Source of the DNA: JAZOTM01 sp045657625
Lineage (GTDB): Bacteria > Bacillota > Clostridia > Lachnospirales > Lachnospiraceae
Direction: 5' to 3'
Length of the DNA stretch: 64,000 bases
NCBI GenBank assembly: GCA_045657625.1
Contig: JAZOTM010000013.1
Span: forward strand, 108,222 to 172,221
Shown piece by piece: positions 25,170 through 33,659 of the stretch (within the stretch, counting starts at the first letter, position 1; the number at the start of each line of letters is the position of its first letter). Made by a program: the position numbers and the translations under genes. Under the pieces are notes generated by a model that saw nothing but the letters and a program-made list of their open reading frames with translations, did no database searches and was not told the DNA's origin.

Positions 25170-27629
25170 TTATGCCTGATATGCTCCCATCAAGCCACTT
25201 TCTGCTGTCACTTTCACTGTATAATGTGCGCCAGGCGCTGCTTTCACAATGGCCATTGCCAAACCATTCCAAGTCGTTGTCTTTGGAGTGGTGTAATTAT
25301 CCTCTGACTTTGGATTTCCGGATCCAAAGCCAAGCAATTCTGCGTCACCGCTCACTTCTACCTGTAATTTTTCCACAACATCTGTGCGTACAGTTCCCGC
25401 TTTATCGGTAACAGCAACTTGCAAATAGCATAATTCTCCCTCTGCTTTTGTATGCGCATCTGCTGTAACCGACAATATTTCAGATTCCTCTGCTGTTTTT
25501 AAAATATATTCTCCTGCAGCTTTTCCATTGCTGTAAGAAACCGCGCGAATCTCTCCGGGTTCATAAGTTGTTTCAAACAAAGTGCGGAAATCCGCTTGTT
25601 CTCCACATGGTTTCTTCCCAACGGATACACCATTTACAAACAACTCGACTTCTTCTCCCGGTGCGTAGACTTCTACCACACATGGTTTCTGCTCACAGCC
25701 CTTCCAGCTCCAAGATGAAATAGAATCGCTTAATACCCATGGGGTTTTAATCAAGAACTCTCCAAAGTGATTCGGATCCTGTACTGCAATATATGGGTCC
25801 TTGCGAAGTCCGAATACAATTTCTCTTAAATAAGACATCGGGCGACGGAATCCTGTAATATCCACATCTCCCGGATATGCTAATTTTGCCGGATACTGCG
25901 CACCAAAGCCACCTTCCCCAAAACGATATGCCGGAATTCCGACTCCTGCTTCTCCGATGTAATCCCAACCGGTCCAAGTAAAATCACCAATTACCTGCGG
26001 ATATTTTTTCACTTCTCTCCAGTTTGTTCCAATATCCGGTGGGTTTGTTTCACTACCAACAATGACGCGATTTGGATTTTTTTCTGCATCTAACGCATAG
26101 CGAGCGGTCATATAGTTGTAACCGGCGATGTCCGTAGCCGCACAAGCCTTATGCAGCATTTTTGTAATTTCCGGATGCACCACAATTTTATCCATATATT
26201 TATCCATGATGGTCATGAAGTCATTTACATTGACAGAATCATCTGTATCCTGCACTTCTCCTACAATATCCGCAGTAATCTTTGGCACAGCATCTCCTGC
26301 TGCAAATACACCGTTGATGGAAGCCAATGTATAACGCGTATCATCTAACGTATGGCATAACTCACTGATTTCCTTTGCCAGTCTGCTGCCTGCATCTGTT
26401 CCGATTTCCGGAATTTCATTTCCAATGGAATATAAAATCACTGATGGATGGTTGAAATCCTTCTGCACCATGGCTTCCACATCTTTTTTCCACCAATCCC
26501 GGAAAAAGAGATTGTAATCGTAATCCGATTTACAACGTGTCCACATATCAAAGGTTTCATCCATGATATACATTCCTAATTCATCGCATGCCTTCAACAA
26601 AACTGTAGCTGCCGGATGGTGAGACATACGAATGGCATTGAATCCTGCTTCTTTTAAGATTTTCACGCGACGATATTCTGCTTCTTCATAAGTCTTTGCT
26701 CCAAGAAGTCCATTGTCATGATGAATGCACGCACCACGCAACTTCACTTCTTTTCCATTTACAGAAAAACCGGATTTTGCATCCAATTCCAACGTACGAA
26801 TACCAAAAATATCTTCCGCTGTATCTAACAATGCACCGGCTACTGCGCTGCCATCTTTTTCCAATTCCATTTCATATAAGGAAACGACTGTTTTATATAA
26901 TTCCGGTGTTTCTGCACTCCAGAGAGCCGGATTTTCAATCGCAAAGCGAGCAGAAACTCGATCTTCCCCTTCCGGTAACTGAGCATAAATCTTGTCTTCT
27001 GTAGCTACAACATTTCCCTTTGCATCCAATACTTCAAATTTTACAAAGAGGTCTCTTGCCGTCACTTGATGGTTTACTGCTGTAGCAGAAACTGTTACTA
27101 CCGCCTTTTCTTCCTTGGCACTTTCCGTTTTTACCTGTAAGGAAGCTTCCTTTACATAACTCTTGCCGCCTTCCAATAAATACACATCACGATAAATTCC
27201 GGAACCCGTATACCAACGACTATTCTGCATGGCGCCGTTACGTACCTGTACACGGATTTCATTGGTACCTTCTTCTTTCAGCAAATGAGAAATTGGTACA
27301 TAAAATTCGGAATATCCATAAGGACGATTCGCAGCCAATTGTCCATTTACATATACAAACGCGTTCATGTAAATACCTTCAAATTTGATTGCCAGATGCT
27401 TTTCTCTGTCCCCTTTTTTGGTCTCAAAAAATTTTACATATGTATACGAACCGCCATTATAGAATCCGGTATTGCCTCCGTTTGGTGAATCCGGTGTAGC
27501 ATCCTCTTCGATCATGGCATCATGCGGAAGTGTGATTTCTCTCGCCTGTTCCGGCACATCCCACACCAAAGCAAATGCATCTTTACTATTCCAAAACTTC
27601 CATTTATCGTTCCATTTTTTCTGTTTCAT
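25170..27629 (-). CDS. GH2-family glycosidase, beta-galactosidase-like
   Basis: An 819-residue GH2 enzyme: sugar-binding domain with FYNGGSYTYVKFF and RWYTGSGIYRDV, immunoglobulin-like domain, TIM barrel from about residue 300 (LRGACIHHDNGLLGA), and C-terminal beta domains. The acid/base E is in YSIGNEIPE and the nucleophile E in VIVGSETNP. No signal peptide. It follows the rhamnosidase gene by 59 bases and is likely in its operon. Together they could strip terminal rhamnose and then galactose, glucose or arabinose from a plant glycoside. Sugar specificity is not fixed by these motifs. Confidence 0.88.
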   Translation of the reverse strand: MKQKKWNDKWKFWNSKDAFALVWDVPEQAREITLPHDAMIEEDATPDSPNGGNTGFYNGGSYTYVKFFETKKGDREKHLAIKFEGIYMNAFVYVNGQLAANRPYGYSEFYVPISHLLKEEGTNEIRVQVRNGAMQNSRWYTGSGIYRDVYLLEGGKSYVKEASLQVKTESAKEEKAVVTVSATAVNHQVTARDLFVKFEVLDAKGNVVATEDKIYAQLPEGEDRVSARFAIENPALWSAETPELYKTVVSLYEMELEKDGSAVAGALLDTAEDIFGIRTLELDAKSGFSVNGKEVKLRGACIHHDNGLLGAKTYEEAEYRRVKILKEAGFNAIRMSHHPAATVLLKACDELGMYIMDETFDMWTRCKSDYDYNLFFRDWWKKDVEAMVQKDFNHPSVILYSIGNEIPEIGTDAGSRLAKEISELCHTLDDTRYTLASINGVFAAGDAVPKITADIVGEVQDTDDSVNVNDFMTIMDKYMDKIVVHPEITKMLHKACAATDIAGYNYMTARYALDAEKNPNRVIVGSETNPPDIGTNWREVKKYPQVIGDFTWTGWDYIGEAGVGIPAYRFGEGGFGAQYPAKLAYPGDVDITGFRRPMSYLREIVFGLRKDPYIAVQDPNHFGEFLIKTPWVLSDSISSWSWKGCEQKPCVVEVYAPGEEVELFVNGVSVGKKPCGEQADFRTLFETTYEPGEIRAVSYSNGKAAGEYILKTAEESEILSVTADAHTKAEGELCYLQVAVTDKAGTVRTDVVEKLQVEVSGDAELLGFGSGNPKSEDNYTTPKTTTWNGLAMAIVKAAPGAHYTVKVTAESGLMGAYQA

Positions 27630-27688
27630 TGTCTTCTTCTACCTCTCCTTTATTTTTTTCTATCTTTTTTTGATTTTCTTCTAAACTT

Positions 27689-30529
27689 CTATACTGTGAT
27701 TTCTGCCAGTTTTTCCAACAAAGTCTGATATGCTTCTTCGTCACAAGGAATAAACGGCTTTTCTCTCATCTCTGCTAAGGTATTATACTGGAACTCTGCA
27801 TTGTGTCCTGCAGCCATACCTCCATAAGGTGGCACAAAACGAAATAGCAGTTCCAGCGTATTCGGATTTTTTGCAAGTTCCTCCAAACGACTCTCTGCTC
27901 CATAAGGATGCAAATAATTTTTCGTTGGTTGATACAAATATTCATACGTACCACTTTCCAAGACGAAAGGAGCCTGCTCCGTATCCGGCAGCGTGACTTC
28001 TGCACTACATCCGAACGGAATTTCAAGAACGACGCGAAGTTTGCCGTCTTCCTGAATTTCAGTATTGCATACATATTTTCCACTCACAGAATCGTAAGAT
28101 GCTTCCATCTTTGGCAATCTAGCATCCGGATGCGGTGCTAAAATCGCCTGTTCAAATCCCGGAGTTTTTGGACGAATTCCGGCAACATAGCCATATACAA
28201 ATTCCATAACGGAACCATAAGCATAGTGATTCAATGAATTCATTCCTGTGTCGCTGATGGTGCCATCCGGCATCACCGAATTCCAACGTTCCCATACCGT
28301 TGTTGCACCCAAATTCACACAATACAACCAGCTCGGGAACTCCTCATTCAAGAGAAAATCGTAGGCAGTTTTCATTTCCCCACATTCCGCTAATACCGTG
28401 CAAAGCAGCGGGGCTCCCACAAATCCGCAACGAATCTTATAACCATCTTTCTTCAATCGATCCTTAAACTGCTGCAAAACGCGGTCCCGATCTCGATAAA
28501 TGCCAAATTTTAAAGCAATAATATACGAAGCCTGGGTATCCGCTGCCAGTCTGCCATTTGCCGTGAAATACTCATCTAAAATTGCCTGCTTAATTTTTTC
28601 ATACAAAGCCCTGTAGGTCTTTGCTGTTTCCACATCCCCTAAAATCTCTGCTGTTTCTGCGACAATTTCTGCGGATCTAGCATAATACATACTTCCTACA
28701 TAGGCATCCTCCGTGCTCCCTTTAAAGGAACTTTCTGAAACACCATCTAATGCAAGCCAATCCCCGAATTGAAAACCAAAGTCAAAGAGATTCCGCTCTC
28801 CTCGCTCCTGATCCTTTTTGGTAATCCAATCTACCCAATCCTTCATCAATGGGTAGTCTTTTTGCAATTGCTTCTTGTCACCAAACATTTGATACACTGT
28901 ATATGGCAAAAAGGTTCCTACATCTCCCCATACAGAACCGGCGTCATCCTTGTGTCCAATATTCGGAATGTAATTCGGCACCGCTCCATCCAACATGACT
29001 TGCTCCGCCCGTAAGTCCTTGGTAAACTTCCGATAAAACGCTCTGGTATCCATGTGGTAACATGCTGTTGGTGAAAATACCTGCGCATCTCCTGTCCAAC
29101 CCAAACGTTCATTTCGCTGAGGACAATCCGTGGGCAAATCCATAAAATTGGATTTCAATCCCCACTTTGTGTTGGAAATCAAGCGGTCGATTTTTGCATT
29201 TCCCGTATGCAAAAATCCTGTTTCTTCCATGTCGGAGTACAATGCCAGGCCGACCACATCTTCTTTTTTCAAGGTACCCGGCCAGCCGGTCACCTTGATA
29301 TAACGGAATCCAAAGTATGTGAAATGTGGCGTTACCACTTCTTTTTTTCCATTTGCTATATACACAAATTGAGACTCTGCCTCACGATAATTTCCACGAT
29401 AGAAATTACCTTCTTGCAAAATTTCTCCAAAATCGAAAACCACTTTGGTTCCTGCCGGAAACTCTGCAGTGAATTTTGGAATTCCTGCAAAATTCTGGCC
29501 AAAATCAAGCACCGTTTCCCCGGCAGGCGTTTGTAAAACTTTTTGCACCTGTATGATTTCCTGCGCTTTCAAAGGAGGACTGATTCGATCTTTTAAGTGC
29601 TCGTAGTTTAAATTTTCCGTTCCGGTCTCCTGCTCCGGATGTTCTAAAACCTCCACGTTTTTTTCTTCGAAAGAAGAGGACCCCTCCTCCGAATGCTGTA
29701 CAGGAAATACCTCTGCTGGCTCCGAATGCAAAATTGCCACACCCTTTGTGCGGTCAATCACTTCTCCAAAATAAATTCCGGAATCCTGAATATGCGAAGC
29801 ACAATAAGTGAATTTCTCATCCGTTGCAAAAGTCTCTGTCTCCCCATCTTCATAGGTCACCACCAGTTCTCCAATGGCTGCCATTCGATTTCCATAGTTC
29901 TCCTTTTGGCCTTCCAGTCCAAAAGTTCCCATGTACCAGCCTTTGCCCAACAAGAACTCCCAAGTATTTTCTCCTACTTTCAAGGAATCTACCGGAAAAG
30001 TAAGTACCTGCAAATACGTCTCGTAATGACTTTGAAACGGCGCCAAATACTCTTCTCCCAGCTTTTCTCCATTGATATAGGCTTCAAATACACCTACGCC
30101 TGTGGCATAAAGTCTGGCCTTTTTTACTTTTTTCTTGATTTCAATCACACGACGCAAAATTGGATGTATGGTTCCTTGCGCATCCTGCTTTTGCGGTGAA
30201 ATCCATTTTCCCAGCCAACCTTCTTCTCTTTTTCCTGTCTCAAAGAACGTCTCTGCTTCTGCCGCATCCCCTGCATCGCCGACTACGCGTAGTTTTACTT
30301 TGTAACCGGTTCTAGGCTCTAAATCCACCGGCAATTCTACGCCTTTCTGAGAAAAATCCGCAGGACTTTTTCTGTAGATTTCCTCTCCTACTTCTGTTGT
30401 TACGCAAAGTTCCACCTGTGTGGCTCTTTTGCTCTCCGTTTCATCCACTTTATAGGACAAAACCGGGGTCTCCATGGCAAATCCTACAGGATTTACCAAA
30501 CCGTTTATTTTTATATCTCGAATTTTCAT
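27689..30529 (-). CDS. GH78 alpha-L-rhamnosidase
   Basis: About 946 residues with the GH78 layout: N-terminal beta domain (LYATGVGVFEAYINGEKLGEE), beta-sandwich, (alpha/alpha)6 barrel, and C-terminal jelly roll. The barrel contains DLPTDCPQRNERLGWTGDAQ, where the catalytic acids lie, and later SLNHYAYGSVMEFVY. It hydrolyses terminal alpha-L-rhamnose from flavonoids, saponins or oligosaccharides. Start at ATG 30529 with AAGGAG 8 bases upstream; an upstream in-frame extension would pass through the leader. Cytoplasmic. fucO at 6097 would handle lactaldehyde from the released rhamnose. Confidence 0.92.
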   Translation of the reverse strand: MKIRDIKINGLVNPVGFAMETPVLSYKVDETESKRATQVELCVTTEVGEEIYRKSPADFSQKGVELPVDLEPRTGYKVKLRVVGDAGDAAEAETFFETGKREEGWLGKWISPQKQDAQGTIHPILRRVIEIKKKVKKARLYATGVGVFEAYINGEKLGEEYLAPFQSHYETYLQVLTFPVDSLKVGENTWEFLLGKGWYMGTFGLEGQKENYGNRMAAIGELVVTYEDGETETFATDEKFTYCASHIQDSGIYFGEVIDRTKGVAILHSEPAEVFPVQHSEEGSSSFEEKNVEVLEHPEQETGTENLNYEHLKDRISPPLKAQEIIQVQKVLQTPAGETVLDFGQNFAGIPKFTAEFPAGTKVVFDFGEILQEGNFYRGNYREAESQFVYIANGKKEVVTPHFTYFGFRYIKVTGWPGTLKKEDVVGLALYSDMEETGFLHTGNAKIDRLISNTKWGLKSNFMDLPTDCPQRNERLGWTGDAQVFSPTACYHMDTRAFYRKFTKDLRAEQVMLDGAVPNYIPNIGHKDDAGSVWGDVGTFLPYTVYQMFGDKKQLQKDYPLMKDWVDWITKKDQERGERNLFDFGFQFGDWLALDGVSESSFKGSTEDAYVGSMYYARSAEIVAETAEILGDVETAKTYRALYEKIKQAILDEYFTANGRLAADTQASYIIALKFGIYRDRDRVLQQFKDRLKKDGYKIRCGFVGAPLLCTVLAECGEMKTAYDFLLNEEFPSWLYCVNLGATTVWERWNSVMPDGTISDTGMNSLNHYAYGSVMEFVYGYVAGIRPKTPGFEQAILAPHPDARLPKMEASYDSVSGKYVCNTEIQEDGKLRVVLEIPFGCSAEVTLPDTEQAPFVLESGTYEYLYQPTKNYLHPYGAESRLEELAKNPNTLELLFRFVPPYGGMAAGHNAEFQYNTLAEMREKPFIPCDEEAYQTLLEKLAEITV

Positions 30530-30603
30530 CTGTAATTCTCCTTGTACTTCCCTATCATACCAAGGAAGTCCCTTTCGAGCCATGGCACTTTTTTATATCA
30601 ATC

Positions 30604-30615
30604 CGACATATTTTC
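30604..30615. promoter_or_regulatory. CGACATATTTTC operator motif before GH78
   Basis: One exact copy of the regional motif, 75 bases before the GH78 start and downstream of the terminator of the candidate RNA. It fits an AraC-type site at the GH78-GH2 promoter. Confidence 0.5.
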
Positions 30616-30714
30616 TTCCCTTATACTAATAATTTAGATTCGGCTGGTCTCTGTATTGAAGTTGAAAGGGCACTGGCCGCTGAACCATTGGGTCCCTCGT
30701 ATTTTCTATGATAT

Positions 30715-30853
30715 AAAAAAAGCACCAGATAGGAAAACAGGATCTATATATTTCTTATCCGGCGGCCTACTACGGCTGACCGCCTCCAAAATATACACAT
30801 CTCTGTCATCTTATCCGGTGCGTAATTACGTTTTACACATCCTCCGATGAACA
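30715..30853 (-). ncRNA. Candidate structured small RNA with own promoter and terminator
   Basis: Between GH78 and the YiiX-like gene lies a 139-base unit. On the minus strand TTGATT and TACAAT are 16 bases apart (30860-30887). The transcript then folds as one long rod: GCACCGGATAAG pairs with CCTATCTGGTGC, an inner GTATATTT with AAATATAT, and an apical GGCGG with CCGCC. The 3' side ends in GGTGC plus seven T (30715-30721). No reading frame of note is inside. A rod with internal loops recalls 6S RNA, but it is short for that and no match is claimed. It could also be a leader of GH78. Confidence 0.45.
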
Positions 30854-30859
30854 AGCTTC

Positions 30860-30887
30860 ATTGTATCATCTATTCTTTTATAATCAA
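30860..30887 (-). promoter_or_regulatory. Promoter of the candidate small RNA
   Basis: TTGATT, 16 bases, TACAAT on the minus strand, immediately upstream of the structured region. Confidence 0.4.
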
Positions 30888-30902
30888 GTCTTGTATTTTA
30901 TT

Positions 30903-31412
30903 TTATGCAACCTCTAAACTAAACAAATTTTCACTTACAGAATATACACTGCGATATTCCACTTCATTCACCAACTGATTCGGAAAATACAAAGAACTCT
31001 TTTTCTTCAATGTTGCAATTCCCGCCTTATCTAAAATCTCAGCAATAAATTGGGAGCAAAAATATCGATTTCGAAACTTATGCGGAATGTGCAAAAACAA
31101 TAAAATCACGCCCAACTTAGAATAACGTAATTCGTCCGATGCTTCACGAAAAGCTTCAATCTCCTTTTTTACACTTTCGTATGCTTCCGGCGTCACCTCC
31201 ATTTCTATTTTCAAGTACTTGTCTGCCCTTGTGCTAGGACAATATTTCTTTGGTTTTTCACGTACAAACCCTTTGTAATTGAAGCTATAAAATTCCGTTT
31301 CCTTCTCATCTACGGAGATGGATGCATGGGAATAGGAGCTTCCGGATATCATTCCTACTATGGTTCCAAAAAAATCATGATATTTCGTCAACAATACAGT
31401 TATTTTCGGCAT
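30903..31412 (-). CDS. YiiX-like permuted papain-fold amidase/peptidase
   Basis: A 169-residue protein resembling YiiX/YebB-type NlpC/P60 enzymes with a permuted papain fold. The conserved His is in SSYSHASISVD and the conserved Cys in NRYFCSQFIAEILDKAGI. Such enzymes cleave amide bonds in peptides or lipids. It has no signal peptide. Its start overlaps by 13 bases the end of a small membrane-protein gene, so the two are translationally coupled. Substrate unknown. Confidence 0.7.
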   Translation of the reverse strand: MPKITVLLTKYHDFFGTIVGMISGSSYSHASISVDEKETEFYSFNYKGFVREKPKKYCPSTRADKYLKIEMEVTPEAYESVKKEIEAFREASDELRYSKLGVILLFLHIPHKFRNRYFCSQFIAEILDKAGIATLKKKSSLYFPNQLVNEVEYRSVYSVSENLFSLEVA

Positions 31413-31510
31413 ATCTTCTTGAACTCTCCTTTTTGGAATCTATTTAGTAAAAAGAATATAACGGCTGATAATACAGCAACCAATGTAAACCCAACAAATT
31501 TTTTATCCAT
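31400..31510 (-). CDS. Small single-helix membrane protein (36 aa)
   Basis: A 36-residue reading frame beginning MDKKFVGFTLVAVLSAVIFF, then LLNRFQKGEFKKICRK. It consists of a short basic start, one transmembrane helix (about residues 6-22) and a basic cytoplasmic tail. GGAGGG lies 5 bases before the ATG, and the frame overlaps the YiiX-like gene. The ribosome site follows directly after the T-run of a terminator, so expression may depend on read-through or on a short promoter not identified. Probably anchors or regulates the downstream enzyme. Not a family I recognise. Confidence 0.6.
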   Translation of the reverse strand: MDKKFVGFTLVAVLSAVIFFLLNRFQKGEFKKICRK

Positions 31511-31521
31511 ATTTTCCCTCC

Positions 31522-31566
31522 AAAAAAATGCAATCAGCAAGGCTTGTTTCACCTTGTGATTGCATT
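31522..31566 (-). terminator. Terminator directly upstream of the small membrane protein gene
   Basis: AATGCAATCA pairs with TGATTGCATT and an inner CAAGG with CCTTG, followed by seven T on the minus strand. It ends the hydrolase unit at 31644; the next ribosome site starts at once after the T-run. Confidence 0.8.
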
Positions 31567-31643
31567 CTAGGATTTCTTTGTTTTTCTTTTATTTCTCTTT
31601 TGTTGCTGTTTCATTAAAATCTAACAAGAGACAAGCACTTTTC

Positions 31644-32570
31644 TCACTCCATCACAAAATGTTGTGCCACAAAATCCAATGCTTCTTTAGAGACTTTTGC
31701 GATTTTTCCCGAACGAACCATGGCCTTTACATCTTCTCCAAGGAAATCCATTTCCTCTTCTGTAATTTTTCCAAAACCAGATTCAAAAAATCCATGAGGC
31801 ATCTCCTTAAATTCCTGAACATCACAAGAAACCCCTACCTTCTCCAACATTTCTGCATAGCGATAACCTTCGTGTTTCAAATTGTCATTTTCACAAAGAC
31901 AAAAAACACTATGTGGAAGTCCCGTAAGATCCTCACTTGTAGCAAATACCGGTGATACCTCCGGCAATTTTGTTTCTTCCGGTTTGCAATGCAATTCTGT
32001 AAACACATACATAATAGGGCCTTCTAAACTTCCTTTTCCCTTTGCATCCGGATCCGTATCCGAGTCCAAATAGGGATACATCAAAATCTGATTTTGAAAT
32101 TGTAGTCCGTGTCTTTTTTTCTCATAAATACACAGAGTGGCTGCCAATCCGGCTCCTGCACTACATCCCATGACCGATATCTGATTCGGATCAAAACCAA
32201 ATTCCTCTGCATGGGCCACCATATAATGTGCAACTTCCGATGCATCCTCTAAAGCTGCCTCATACTGATACTCAGGGCTTTTTCTATATTCTACGGATGT
32301 AACGTTTACATCCAATTTATCTCTGACCGCTTTCCACATGGCATCATTTAAAGCATTCCCCCCAAATAAAAAACCACCGCCATGGTAAGCAAAGACCAAG
32401 GGCGCATTCTCTTTTTTTGTTTTGTAATACACCACATTAACCAGCCGGCCCTTACACGGAATGTCTATTCGTTCTCCGGACACCGGTGCTACTTTATTGA
32501 ACTCGCGCATTCCCATTGCTTCTTTGATGACTGCATGCTTTACCTCTTCTATTATTTCTCGACTATACAT
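31644..32570 (-). CDS. HSL-type alpha/beta-hydrolase
   Basis: About 308 residues of the hormone-sensitive-lipase-like esterase group: oxyanion motif AYHGGGFLFGG, nucleophile elbow MGCSAGAG (Cys instead of the usual Asp before Ser), and histidine MPHGFFESG. No signal peptide. Start at ATG 32570 behind GGGGG; the ATG eight codons upstream has no good site. A tandem CGACAT-type repeat lies in its promoter region, which links it to the glycoside regulon, perhaps as a deacylase of acylated glycosides. Confidence 0.8.
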   Translation of the reverse strand: MYSREIIEEVKHAVIKEAMGMREFNKVAPVSGERIDIPCKGRLVNVVYYKTKKENAPLVFAYHGGGFLFGGNALNDAMWKAVRDKLDVNVTSVEYRKSPEYQYEAALEDASEVAHYMVAHAEEFGFDPNQISVMGCSAGAGLAATLCIYEKKRHGLQFQNQILMYPYLDSDTDPDAKGKGSLEGPIMYVFTELHCKPEETKLPEVSPVFATSEDLTGLPHSVFCLCENDNLKHEGYRYAEMLEKVGVSCDVQEFKEMPHGFFESGFGKITEEEMDFLGEDVKAMVRSGKIAKVSKEALDFVAQHFVME

Positions 32571-32650
32571 ATTTTCCCCCTTTAGTTTCTTCATTCCTTA
32601 ATTATAAATTCATCCTAGCATCGATTTTTTTACATTTCACGAATCAAACA

Positions 32651-32684
32651 CGACATCTTTTCCTCCAACATCCGACTTATTTAT
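32651..32684. promoter_or_regulatory. Tandem CGACAT-type motifs before the HSL-type hydrolase
   Basis: CGACATCTTTTC (32651-32662) is followed by CGACTTATTTAT starting at 32673, a 22-base repeat unit in the same orientation, about two helical turns, as AraC dimers prefer. Confidence 0.45.
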
Positions 32685-32686
32685 TT

Positions 32687-32738
32687 TAATGTTTATCGAT
32701 AATTTTTTATTGACAAACATTAATATCATGACTAATCT
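32687..32738 (+). promoter_or_regulatory. Promoter and inverted-repeat operator of the DUF2975-XRE pair
   Basis: TTGACA (32710-32715), 17 bases, TAATCT (32733-32738) on the plus strand. An imperfect inverted repeat TAATGTTTATCGATAA / TATTGACAAACATTA (32687-32722) overlaps the -35, as expected for autorepression. A smaller palindrome TTTATC-AGG-GATAAA follows at 32742-32756. Confidence 0.55.
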
Positions 32739-32859
32739 ATATTTATCAGGGATAAATAGGAAGTATGCAAAGGATAGCTAATAACCAGTGCTCTCTATTT
32801 ATCGAAAGTAAGAGACCGCATGAAAACTTAAAATTACAAACATTATTGGAGGCATGTTT

Positions 32860-33396
32860 ATGAAGTCATCACAACTTAGAAATTTCACTGCAACCCTTTC
32901 CAAAATTGTAGAAATCCTACTTTGCGCCAGTGCCGGTATTTTGGTTTCTATAGGCCTTTTATTTCTTATATTGCAACAGAAGATTTCTCAGGCTATACAG
33001 GGAGGACTCTCTATCCTTGAGGTTTCCGACATAAACCTGACAAATATTTCTGCAGAAAATCAGATTTACATCCTAGCATTTATACTCTTTTTTAGTGCAA
33101 TCCTTATGGTGATATTCTCTCGTATTTTCCGAAATATTCACAGAATCTTTCAAAACACCAATACAGAATCCCCTTTTGCACCCGCTAATATCAACCTGGT
33201 GAAACAAATCGGTTTTTTCGCCATATCCATTCCAATTTGTAAAATTATGCGAAGCCTGATTTTAGGACTCATCTTGAAGAATTTTCAAATAAGTGTTGAA
33301 CTAAATGAACTACTACTCGGATTAATTGTGCTTTGTTTATCTCAATATTTTGCATATGGTTCTTCTTTGGAGCAGGATGTAAACGGCCTTGTTTAG
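32860..33396 (+). CDS. DUF2975 membrane protein
   Basis: About 178 residues with four hydrophobic segments (around 15-45, 70-92, 115-135 and 145-165), matching DUF2975 proteins that are routinely encoded before a YozG-like XRE regulator, as here. Start at ATG 32860, seven bases after GGAGG; the ATG at 32854 touches the ribosome site. The function of the family is unknown; the pairing suggests the membrane protein modulates the regulator. Confidence 0.75.
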   Translation: MKSSQLRNFTATLSKIVEILLCASAGILVSIGLLFLILQQKISQAIQGGLSILEVSDINLTNISAENQIYILAFILFFSAILMVIFSRIFRNIHRIFQNTNTESPFAPANINLVKQIGFFAISIPICKIMRSLILGLILKNFQISVELNELLLGLIVLCLSQYFAYGSSLEQDVNGLV

Positions 33397-33408
33397 GAGG
33401 AGTAATCT

Positions 33409-33630
33409 ATGGGAAAAATCATATTAGAATTGGATCTTATGATGGCCAATCGCCACATGTCCTTAAATGAGTTGGCAGAAAAAGTGGGCATTTCTAATGT
33501 CAATTTATCAAAAATCAAAAATAATAAGGTCAACGCCATTCGTTTTTCTACCCTTTCCGGTATTTGCAAGGCATTAGACTGCGAACCTGGTGACATTCTG
33601 AAATATAATCCAAACGAGGAAGAAGACTAA
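33409..33630 (+). CDS. YozG-like XRE-family regulator
   Basis: A 73-residue protein that is almost only a helix-turn-helix: NRHMSLNELAEKVGISNVNL, then SKIKNNKVNAIRFSTLSGIC, then CEPGDILKY. This is the YozG form of XRE regulators. It begins 12 bases after the DUF2975 stop with GGAGGAG. It probably represses its own promoter at 32687-32738. Confidence 0.85.
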   Translation: MGKIILELDLMMANRHMSLNELAEKVGISNVNLSKIKNNKVNAIRFSTLSGICKALDCEPGDILKYNPNEEED

Positions 33631-33650
33631 GTCTCCTTCCTCGTTTTTTT
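33615..33650 (+). terminator. Terminator of the DUF2975-XRE operon
   Basis: CGAGGAAG and an inner AGACT pair with AGTCT and CTTCCTCG, followed by seven T. The stem overlaps the last codons of the XRE gene. Confidence 0.85.
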
Positions 33651-33659
33651 TACATTGCG

